DNA from: an archaeon
Lineage (GTDB): Archaea > Thermoproteota > Nitrososphaeria > Nitrososphaerales > UBA183
Length of the DNA: 64,000 nt
Reading direction: 5' to 3'
NCBI GenBank assembly: GCA_021828185.1
Contig: JAKASI010000001.1
Coordinates: 744,001 to 808,000 of the forward strand
Part shown: one piece after another, positions 57,636 through 64,000 of the stretch
Numbering within the stretch: the stretch's first letter is position 1
Layout of the letters: the number at the start of each line of letters is the position of its first letter
Notes under the pieces: model-generated
Seen by the model: only the letters and a program-made list of their open reading frames with translations
Told to the model about the DNA's origin: nothing
The model's database searches: none
Program-made: the position numbers and the translations under genes

Positions 57636-58862
57636 CTAACTGCTCAAGATCAGGACCAGCCAGGTCACCGCAGGCTGCACGATGGTCCTGCACCCCTGGC
57701 TCTGGAAGTACTGGGTGATGTTGATCCCTGGGCCCGGAATCTCGTAGACGGAGCATGGAAGAAGTATCTCATAGTAGGTCGAGTGGCCCACAAAGTATCC
57801 GAACTTCGTGAAGGTGGGGTCGGTCAGGGCGCTCCAGTGGGTGGGTGCGTAGGTCGAGAGAAAGGCGGCGAAGGCAGTCGGAGAGAGGCGCCCTGGGTAG
57901 AGGAGCAGTTCTTCGACTGCGATGGTGCTCTTGTTCCCCCCGAAGAAGCTCGCGACGTCGCCCTGAAAGCCGTAGTCCGATATCTGGAAGTTGGGTGCAG
58001 CGTCGCGGAACCTGAGCGCGGCAAAAGCATCGAGGGTGGAGCTTTCGTTGAGTTGCGCCTGTGCCCGCGCTCTGTCCACCAGGCCGATGAACCTGTCGAC
58101 CCAGATGGGACCGACCCCCCCTTCGGGGTAGGCCTCCCCGAAGCCCTGCCTGTAGACGAAGTATCCTGTCTGGTCATACCCCCTTATTTCCGCGTAATAA
58201 TTGAATGACGCGTTCGCCGGAAGTTGATTCCTAACGACCTGGGTGACGGCACAGTAGGCCGCGGGAGCCCAGACGGCTGGGCAACCACCAACGAGGCGCG
58301 GCTCTATCCAGGTCAGAGCACCCGCGGTCGTGTTCGAACTGAAGCCTGCCATCGACAGATAGACTGTGGGGTTCATTATGCTGTTGACGCCGACGTTGCG
58401 CACCTGGATGGTGATGTTGATGAAGCCGAAGTCAGACGAATAGACAGGTGCTATGTAGAACTCGACGACCGACGGCGGGTTGAACTGGACGCTCGGGGAG
58501 TTGATTTCTTCAGCTGCCTGGAGAGAGCTGCCGTCGAAGTAGAGCAGGGCTGAGTGATTCCCCCGTGACACCACTTCAACGCGCTGGAAAGGGGGCTGGC
58601 CTAACCCGAACGCCCGGTAGGCGGGGGTCGCGTAGCCGTCGACGGCAGCGTCGGGGAGGGCATAACTGGCGAGACAGCTCTGTTCCTCCTCGGTCGGCTG
58701 GACGCCGGGAGGGAGATAGCCTCCCGGGAAACAGACGGTATAGCCGCTCCGGTACGCCCCGGGAATGGATACGCTCACCCTGAACGGGACGATCGGCGCG
58801 ACGAAGAACGCCACGAAGTAGATGACGAAGACCCCTCCCACCCAGAGTTGGGTCTTGCTCAT
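57636..58862 (-). CDS. Membrane-anchored exported protein with CAP/SCP-like C-terminal domain
   Basis: 408 residues from ATG 58862, about 33 bases after GGTATAAGC (58891-58899). A single N-terminal span (LWVGGVFVIYFVAFFVAP) anchors a long outer part rich in Asn/Thr and with cysteines. The last third (FIGLVDRARAQAQLNESSTL, FFGGNKSTIAVEELL, FGYFVGHSTYYEILLPCS) resembles the CAP (SCP/PR-1) fold. Weak hydrophobicity at the very C-terminus suggests a second anchor. The role outside the cell is unknown. Confidence 0.6.
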   Translation of the reverse strand: MSKTQLWVGGVFVIYFVAFFVAPIVPFRVSVSIPGAYRSGYTVCFPGGYLPPGVQPTEEEQSCLASYALPDAAVDGYATPAYRAFGLGQPPFQRVEVVSRGNHSALLYFDGSSLQAAEEINSPSVQFNPPSVVEFYIAPVYSSDFGFINITIQVRNVGVNSIMNPTVYLSMAGFSSNTTAGALTWIEPRLVGGCPAVWAPAAYCAVTQVVRNQLPANASFNYYAEIRGYDQTGYFVYRQGFGEAYPEGGVGPIWVDRFIGLVDRARAQAQLNESSTLDAFAALRFRDAAPNFQISDYGFQGDVASFFGGNKSTIAVEELLLYPGRLSPTAFAAFLSTYAPTHWSALTDPTFTKFGYFVGHSTYYEILLPCSVYEIPGPGINITQYFQSQGCRTIVQPAVTWLVLILSS

Positions 58863-58903
58863 TAACGGGCTGCCTAACTGCCCGTTCAGGCTTATACCGA
58901 TTT

Positions 58904-59548
58904 TTACCATCGCTGCCCGTAAGGGCGGGCTGGCTGCCAGAGTCTGACCTCAGTGGCAGCCTTCCTCGCAGGGAACTGCTGCTCCCTCTTTCCCAGCCTG
59001 CCGATCGACTCCATGACTTCCCTCTCCGCCTTCCGTCGTGCCGCGGTCTGGCGGAAGTAGTACAGGAAGATGGTGCACACGATAACCGCGAACACGGCCG
59101 GGTAGGTATAGATACGCACGACGTAGTAGGGCGACCACTCCGAGTTGACTCTCAGCCGGTACCCGGTGTTGTTGTAGGAGACGACGTAGATCCCGTACGG
59201 CTGGGTTGTGGGGGAAGTGAAAGAGCCGGAGACATTGTTCTTGGTGGGTGACTGGAAGGTGATGATTGGTGAGCCTGCCGGTGCGATGTCATTCTGGGTG
59301 GTGGGGAAGAGCGAGAGGATCACGGTCCCCGGCGCGTACCCGGAGAGCTGCACTTCAACGGGGACCCCCGCCGGAACGGTGGGGATGTAGTAGGCGCTGA
59401 TGGTGTAGGAAGACCCGTCGTAGGGTGCCTGGGGGCCCGCCAGGCTTTCGGTCTGAGGAAAAGAGAGCGCCGGGAGCACAATGGTCGCCGCGACGACCAA
59501 CGCCGAGACCACAAGGGCGACAAGCGATGCTTTCTCTCGTCCGTCCAT
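58904..59548 (-). CDS. Exported protein with beta-sandwich-like domain and two membrane anchors
   Basis: 214 residues from ATG 59548; the longer frame to 59788 is antisense to the permease gene. An N-terminal span (ASLVALVVSALVVAATIVLP) is followed by an outer domain of about 120 residues with VPVEVQLSGYAPGTVILSL and PYGIYVVSYNNTGYRLRV, like immunoglobulin or cupredoxin-type sandwiches. A second span (FAVIVCTIFLYYF) and a basic inner tail end it. The promoter AATAAATAC region is shared with divergent dppB. Confidence 0.6.
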   Translation of the reverse strand: MDGREKASLVALVVSALVVAATIVLPALSFPQTESLAGPQAPYDGSSYTISAYYIPTVPAGVPVEVQLSGYAPGTVILSLFPTTQNDIAPAGSPIITFQSPTKNNVSGSFTSPTTQPYGIYVVSYNNTGYRLRVNSEWSPYYVVRIYTYPAVFAVIVCTIFLYYFRQTAARRKAEREVMESIGRLGKREQQFPARKAATEVRLWQPARPYGQRW

Positions 59549-59608
59549 TCGGGCGCCCCGCTTGGTAATAGTATTTATTGCCGAGTTTCCACCGGTTGTG
59601 TCAGGTAC

Positions 59609-60583
59609 ATGGCCAGTCCGTGGGTCTACGTGATCCGGCGAATACTGTTCATGATACCAGTGTTCCTCGCGGTCTCGGTCCTTGTCTTCTACATCACGAA
59701 CGCGGCTGGGAACCCGATTGAGCTGGTCAGGCAGGGGATAAGGAATCTGACGCCGGCGCAGCAGCAGTTCTTGATAAACTTCTACCACGTGAACGACCCT
59801 GTCTACGTCCGCTACTTCCTTTGGCTGTCAGACTTCGTCCAGGGGAACCTGGGGCAGTCACTGGTGCTTGGCGGACCGGTGTCGGCGCTCATAGGCCCCT
59901 GGGTGCTGACAACGCTCGAACTTCAACTGCTTTCTCTCTTCTTCTCCCTCGCCCTCGCGATACCCATCGCAGTGTACTCAGCGAAGCACCCTGGAAGCAA
60001 AGGAGACGCCACAATCACGACCACGGCGATCTTCGGGTTCTCAATCCCTGTGTTCTGGCTAGGGATAATCCTGATCCTCATCTTTTCTCTAGACTTTAGG
60101 CTGCTCCCGTCGTTTGGAGCAATCTCTCCATACCCCCCATATATCGGGGGGAACATCGTTTTCGACAACATCGCCCACCTCATTATGCCGGTCGCGGTGC
60201 TCACCTTCGCGTCGCTGGCGGTCTTCGTGAGGCTCCTCAGGGCGAACATGGTCGAGACCCTGAGGTCTGACTACGTGCTGGGCGCCCGCGCGAGCGGGGT
60301 GTCAGAAAGATCTGTCACTTACAGGCACGCGCTCAAGAACGCGGTCACCCCGGTTGTCACGATTGTGGGCCTTACGTTCGCTCTCGCCCTGGGCGGCGCG
60401 CCGGCGACGGAGACCACGTTCTCATGGCCCGGGCTCGGATATCAGTTCGTCCAGGCGGCCTCGGTGCTCGACCTCCCGGTCATCCAGGGGATAACAATGA
60501 TAATCACCATCATGGCCCTGGTCGCCAACCTGATCACCGACCTGGTCTACGGGGTCCTCGACCCGAGGGTGAGAATAGAATGA
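59609..60583 (+). CDS. dppB: Oligopeptide/dipeptide ABC transporter permease B
   Basis: 324 residues with six spans. N-terminal YVIRRILFMIPVFLAVSVLVF is the DppB/OppB start; the EAA-like coupling loop is GARASGVSERSVTYRHALKNAVTP, followed by a last-span GVLDPRVRIE end. It pairs with DppC to form the pore. ATG 59609 is preceded by TATTTATTG at about 59570-59578. Its stop overlaps dppC by four bases. Confidence 0.92.
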   Translation: MASPWVYVIRRILFMIPVFLAVSVLVFYITNAAGNPIELVRQGIRNLTPAQQQFLINFYHVNDPVYVRYFLWLSDFVQGNLGQSLVLGGPVSALIGPWVLTTLELQLLSLFFSLALAIPIAVYSAKHPGSKGDATITTTAIFGFSIPVFWLGIILILIFSLDFRLLPSFGAISPYPPYIGGNIVFDNIAHLIMPVAVLTFASLAVFVRLLRANMVETLRSDYVLGARASGVSERSVTYRHALKNAVTPVVTIVGLTFALALGGAPATETTFSWPGLGYQFVQAASVLDLPVIQGITMIITIMALVANLITDLVYGVLDPRVRIE

Positions 60584-61479
60584 GCGCGCCTGTGAAGAGG
60601 CGGAGGTCCGCGAGCCAGTGGGCGGTCGCGTGGAGGAGGCTCCGCCGGAACAAGATCGGCCTTGCCGGGCTTGCGCTAATCCTGTTCTTCATCTTCGTGT
60701 CCATCTATGGGTACTTCTTCGCCCCATATCCTCCCCGGTCGTTCGTCTGCCTTTACCAGAACTGCGTCGCCATGCCGCCGTTCCAGAGTTGGGCCCACCC
60801 CCTCGGGACCGAGCGCTCAGGGATCGACATCTACAGCGAGATTCTGCACAGCATACCGAACGACCTCTACGTCGGCCTCGGGGCCACAGCGATCAGCGTG
60901 GTCATCGGGATCCTGGTGGGAGCAGCCGCTGGGTACGCCAGGGGCATCGGGAGCGCCCTCCTTCTTGGCCTGGCCCAGGTATTCCTGGTGATTCCCGTCC
61001 TAGTATTCATCCTCCTGTTTGCCAGAATATTCATTCTATTTGTCGCGCAAGGGTTCGGGCTAACCCTCATTGTCGTCATACTCGGGGTGTTCGGGTGGTC
61101 AGGCATCGCCTACGTGGCGAGAGGAGAAATTCTGCGGGTGCGAGAACTCGAATTCGTGCAGGCCGAGAAGGGAATAGGTGCTGGAAGAGCAAGAATACTC
61201 TTCAGGCACATCCTTCCGAACATACTCTCACCGGTAATCGTCTACTCCTCCCTCCTCATCGCCACCAACATACTCGTCGAGGTCGTGATCTCCTTCCTTG
61301 GTTTCGGGACCCCCAACGTCTCCACCCTGGGCCTACTCATCCAAGAGGGATTCGCGACCATCCGGGAGACGTGGTGGGTGGCCACTTTCCCTGGGCTCGT
61401 GGTGGTCCTCCTGGTCCTGGGCTTCAACCTGCTGGGGGACGGGCTTTCTGACGCGCTCAATCCGAGGCTAAGGGAGTAA
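60580..61479 (+). CDS. dppC: Oligopeptide/dipeptide ABC transporter permease C
   Basis: 299 residues from ATG 60580. Features: AWRRLRRNKIGLAGLALILFF N-terminal span, HPLGTERSGIDIYSEILHSI (the DppC GTDxxGRD region), and the coupling loop EKGIGAGRARILFRHILPNI. It forms the second half of the pore. The four-base overlap with dppB fixes this start; the frame open since 60424 lies inside dppB. Confidence 0.93.
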   Translation: MSAPVKRRRSASQWAVAWRRLRRNKIGLAGLALILFFIFVSIYGYFFAPYPPRSFVCLYQNCVAMPPFQSWAHPLGTERSGIDIYSEILHSIPNDLYVGLGATAISVVIGILVGAAAGYARGIGSALLLGLAQVFLVIPVLVFILLFARIFILFVAQGFGLTLIVVILGVFGWSGIAYVARGEILRVRELEFVQAEKGIGAGRARILFRHILPNILSPVIVYSSLLIATNILVEVVISFLGFGTPNVSTLGLLIQEGFATIRETWWVATFPGLVVVLLVLGFNLLGDGLSDALNPRLRE

Positions 61480-61486
61480 GACCGGA

Positions 61487-62467
61487 ATGGGTACATTGCT
61501 GAGCGTAGAGGACCTTAGGACATACTTCTTCACCGAAGCCGGGGTTGTGAAGGCCGTGGACGGGGTAGGCTTCGAGATCGAAGAGGGGGGTTCGCTCGGG
61601 TTTGTCGGAGAGTCCGGGTCGGGGAAGACCATCACCGCGCTTTCGGTCCTCGGAGTCATTCCGAGGCCGGGCAGAATCGTTTCGGGGAAGGTGGTATACC
61701 GCGGCGAGGACCTGGTCGGGAGGTCGGAGAAGGATCTGAGGAAGATTCGAGGGAAGAAGATCGGGTACGTCTCCCAGGACCCGAACTCATCGCTCGACCC
61801 TCTCTATACTGTTGAATTCCAGTTGAGTGAGGTCATACGGGCCCACAAAGAGGTGACCAAGGACGAAGCGAAGAAGGAGGCCCTTGGGCTCTTGAAACTA
61901 GTCAGCATCTCGGAACCAGAAACCCGCATGAAAGCATACCCCCACGAGCTCAGCGGAGGAATGAAGCAGAGGGTAGCCATAGCCAGAGCCATGGCGGGCC
62001 AGCCCGAGCTCCTGATCGCCGACGAGCCCACCACCAACCTGGACGTCACCATTCAGGCTCAGATCCTCGAGCTCCTCGGCAGCCTTCAGAAGGAGCTGAA
62101 GATGGCCCTGATAATGATCACCCACGACATGGGGATCATTGCGGAGACGACGAAGAGGGTGGTGGTGTTCTACGCGGGCATGCGAGCCGAGAATGCAGAC
62201 ACGGCGGACCTATTCCGTTCCCCTCGCCACCCCTATACCAGCGCGTTGCTAGCATCCATCCCCCGGACCGATGTCACCAAGGAGCTCGTCCCGATTCCGG
62301 GGAATATCCCCAACCTGATCGAGCCTCCGACGGGGTGCAGATATCACCCGCGGTGCCCGTATGTGATTGAAAAGTGCAAAGAGCAGATTCCCCCTTGGGA
62401 GAGCGGAGGCCCGGGGCGCATGGTCGCGTGCCACAGGTGGAAGGAGCTGAAGCTGAGCGTTGGCTGA
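61487..62467 (+). CDS. dppD: Oligopeptide/dipeptide ABC transporter ATPase D
   Basis: 326 residues: Walker A GESGSGKTITA, signature HELSGGMKQRVAIARAM, Walker B LLIADEPTTNLD, switch His ITHDMGII, and the oligopeptide-ATPase C-terminal domain PTGCRYHPRCPYVIEKC with cysteines that in some members bind an Fe-S cluster. It powers import together with DppF. Seven bases separate it from dppC. Confidence 0.94.
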   Translation: MGTLLSVEDLRTYFFTEAGVVKAVDGVGFEIEEGGSLGFVGESGSGKTITALSVLGVIPRPGRIVSGKVVYRGEDLVGRSEKDLRKIRGKKIGYVSQDPNSSLDPLYTVEFQLSEVIRAHKEVTKDEAKKEALGLLKLVSISEPETRMKAYPHELSGGMKQRVAIARAMAGQPELLIADEPTTNLDVTIQAQILELLGSLQKELKMALIMITHDMGIIAETTKRVVVFYAGMRAENADTADLFRSPRHPYTSALLASIPRTDVTKELVPIPGNIPNLIEPPTGCRYHPRCPYVIEKCKEQIPPWESGGPGRMVACHRWKELKLSVG

Positions 62468-63455
62468 ACCAGTCCTACGTGCGGAAGGGATAGTGAAGCA
62501 CTTCCCTGTCTACTCGCGCGGGGTCCTTCTCAAGAAGCTTGTGGGCGAGGTCCACGCCGTGGACTTGGTCGACCTCTCGATCGAGAGGGGAGAGATCTTC
62601 GGGCTGGTGGGAGAGAGCGGGTGCGGGAAGACGACCTTCGGGAAGGTGGTGCTGGACCTCGAACCCGCCGACAAAGGGAAGGTGTTCTTCGAAGGAAAAG
62701 AAATCTACGAGACCCTCGCCAAGGGGACCTCGGAAGACAAGAAGTACATCCGGCGCGGGATGCAGATGGTCTTCCAGAACCCCTACGGGTCCCTCGACCC
62801 CAGGATGACCGTGTTCGACATCATCAGCGAACCGTTCAACATCCATGGCCACATCCAGAAGAGCGAGTGGACGGAGCGGGTCTACAAGCTTCTGACTATG
62901 GTGGGGCTCGAGGAGTACCACGCCGAGCGATACCCCCACGAGTTCTCCGGCGGACAGAGACAGCGCATTTCAATAGCGAGAGCGTTGGCGACGGAACCGA
63001 AGTTCGTGGTCGCCGACGAACCGGTATCCTCTCTGGATGTCTCGATTCGGGCGCAGGTGCTAGTCCTTCTCGAGAAGCTGGCGAAGGAGAACGGGGTCTC
63101 GTTCCTCTACATCTCGCATGACCTGAGCTCAGTAAGGCAGATAAGCAAACACGTCGCCGTCATGTACCTCGGTCGGGTCTTCGAGTACTCCAGCGCAGAG
63201 AGGATCTTCCAGAAGCCCCTGAACCCCTACACCATCGCGCTCCTATCGGCGATCCCGATCCCCGACCCGGAGAAGAGGAGGCAACGGATCGTTCTCCCAG
63301 GCGACGTGCCCAGCCCCGTCAACCCTCCATCGGGGTGCAGGTTCCATCCGCGATGCCCTTACGCCGCGGACATCTGCAAGGAGAAGGAGCCGGAGCTGCG
63401 CGAGCTCGAGGCCGGGCACTATGTTGCCTGCCACTTCGCGGAGAAGTTCTTGTAA
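62460..63455 (+). CDS. dppF: Oligopeptide/dipeptide ABC transporter ATPase F
   Basis: 331 residues from TTG 62460, which overlaps the dppD end by eight bases. Walker A GESGCGKTTFG, signature EFSGGQRQRISIARAL, Walker B FVVADEPVSSLD, and the same C-terminal cysteine domain PSGCRFHPRCPYAADIC. With DppD it forms the nucleotide-binding pair. The operon dppBCDF is thus complete in one transcript. Confidence 0.94.
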   Translation: MAEPVLRAEGIVKHFPVYSRGVLLKKLVGEVHAVDLVDLSIERGEIFGLVGESGCGKTTFGKVVLDLEPADKGKVFFEGKEIYETLAKGTSEDKKYIRRGMQMVFQNPYGSLDPRMTVFDIISEPFNIHGHIQKSEWTERVYKLLTMVGLEEYHAERYPHEFSGGQRQRISIARALATEPKFVVADEPVSSLDVSIRAQVLVLLEKLAKENGVSFLYISHDLSSVRQISKHVAVMYLGRVFEYSSAERIFQKPLNPYTIALLSAIPIPDPEKRRQRIVLPGDVPSPVNPPSGCRFHPRCPYAADICKEKEPELRELEAGHYVACHFAEKFL

Positions 63456-63529
63456 GTAGCAGGCCGCAATACCGCGCCGCCTTCAGCGTTGGCGCTTCAA
63501 ATCGGGGCGCGCTCTCTAGGTAAATATGC

Positions 63530-63537
63530 ATATATAG
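63530..63537 (+). promoter_or_regulatory. TATA box for the binding-protein gene
   Basis: ATATATAG, within the AT-rich 63521-63540 stretch after dppF, is centred 36-37 bases before the TTG start at 63570. The binding protein thus has its own strong promoter, in keeping with the excess of binding protein over membrane components in such importers. Confidence 0.65.
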
Positions 63538-63569
63538 AATAACGGGGTCTTGGGCGCCCGAAGAGATAT

Positions 63570-64000
63570 TTGGACACTAAGTCCATTAAACCAACAGCTA
63601 CAGGCGCAATACTTGCAGCCGTCTCTTTCATCCTAATCTCATCAGCATTCCCGGCCCCCGTGGCTGCGCAGACGGCAACCAGCGGACCCTACTTCAGCTT
63701 CACGATGATCGCACCGAACACCAACCCAGTGAGGGTGCAGTGGGCGGAAATCATCCAGAACTCGTACGCGTCATACAACATTGGTGCAGGATTAGTCTTC
63801 ATGTCCTTCGGTCCTCTGGTCGACAGGATATGGCCAACCACCTGTCCTTCGGGCGGGTGCGGCCAGCTGTTCAGTGCGGGCGGCTATGACGCCGTCTTCA
63901 TCGGCTGGGGCGGAGGCACCGTGCTGCCAGACTTTGGCACCTCCAATGTCGTGAACTATTTGTCGAACAACCCGGCCGCAGACTTCCCGCCATTCGGGAA
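63570..64000 (+). CDS. dppA: Oligopeptide ABC transporter substrate-binding protein, 3' truncated by window edge
   Basis: 143 codons from TTG 63570, then cut by the window end. A basic start and hydrophobic signal segment (ATGAILAAVSFILISSAFPA) precede an AQTA site and a mature protein with IAPNTNPVRVQWAEIIQNSY, the early part of family 5 (SBP_bac_5) peptide-binding proteins. A CPSGGCGQL loop may form a disulfide. It captures peptides outside the cell for DppBCDF. Assignment rests on the N-terminal third and context. Confidence 0.85.
   Translation, partial: MDTKSIKPTATGAILAAVSFILISSAFPAPVAAQTATSGPYFSFTMIAPNTNPVRVQWAEIIQNSYASYNIGAGLVFMSFGPLVDRIWPTTCPSGGCGQLFSAGGYDAVFIGWGGGTVLPDFGTSNVVNYLSNNPAADFPPFG

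Noticed and set aside
1..64000. CRISPR arrays, rRNA or tRNA genes, insertion sequences, integrases or origin repeats
   Set aside because: None was seen on either strand by reading; a covariance-model or repeat search could still find a divergent tRNA.
1..64000. Genome-wide reassignment of TAG as a sense codon
   Set aside because: Many intact, well-bounded genes end with TAG at the expected family length (for example S12, S7 and PdaD), so TAG works as a stop here.

Overview
The window (64 kb, GC-rich) is archaeal chromosome. The clearest markers are an RNA polymerase large subunit whose A' and A'' halves form one open frame, followed by L30e, NusA-like, S12 and S7; a two-repeat TBP; aEF-1A; an ATP-dependent archaeal DNA ligase; a type A24 preflagellin-type peptidase; an archaeal signal peptidase; and a pyruvoyl-dependent arginine decarboxylase. 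An unsplit RpoA is best known from Thaumarchaeota/Nitrososphaeria and relatives, and the many small zinc-ribbon proteins, DUF5679 and an F420-type (DDN) oxidoreductase fit that. No ammonia-oxidation, rRNA, tRNA or CRISPR locus is seen, so a heterotrophic relative is a reasonable but unproven guess: the window ends in a complete oligopeptide ABC importer.

Layout. 0-3.7 kb: transcription/translation cluster. 3.7-8.1 kb (minus): guaB-guaA-adenosine deaminase operon plus an alpha/beta hydrolase. 8.2-14.3 kb: accessory genes (hydrolase, alpha-toroid protein, NTF2-like, small membrane proteins, broken cupredoxin). 14.4-15.8 kb: aEF-1A, then decayed homing-endonuclease-like and HTH fragments. 16.3-25.6 kb: sugar-isomerase-like protein, M15 peptidase, MFS transporter, PdaD, broken ABC ATPase, cation/proton antiporter, FMN protein and ArsR regulator. 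25.7-29.1 kb: cupin divergent from an MscS-HAD phosphatase-glycosyltransferase operon. 29.2-41.9 kb: small zinc proteins, frameshifted sensor-like protein, nuclease-family protein, hydrolases, cysS operon, ABC-2 exporter, thioesterase, MTHFR-like protein. 42.1-48.4 kb: surface-glycan locus (glycosyltransferases, flippase, WecB, IMPase). 48.4-52.1 kb: P-loop kinase, A24 peptidase, DNA ligase, RimI. 52.2-57.6 kb: M50-like membrane protein, LarA-like protein, pyrE, tbp, signal peptidase. 57.6-64 kb: two exported proteins and the dipeptide/oligopeptide importer with its binding protein cut by the window edge.

Regulatory style. Many genes have a TATA box (TTTAAA/TTTATA-like) centred about 26-30 nt upstream of an ATG, GTG or very often TTG codon, which implies leaderless mRNAs. 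Inside operons, genes are joined by 4-nt ATGA/GTGA/TTGA overlaps. I used both rules to choose starts.

Several genes are visibly broken: a cupredoxin, an ABC ATPase and a winged-helix fragment each carry an in-frame TAG, and a sensor-like gene is shifted in a run of seven C. TAG is also the normal stop of many intact genes here, so decay (or assembly error) is a simpler explanation than recoding. No large undescribed defence system or mobile island was found. The most distinctive observations are the MscS-phosphatase-glycosyltransferase module, the single TATA element shared by the larA-like gene and pyrE, the tandem TATA boxes before tbp, the kinase fused to an unrecognised domain next to the A24 peptidase, and an M50-like membrane protein with a damaged zinc motif.
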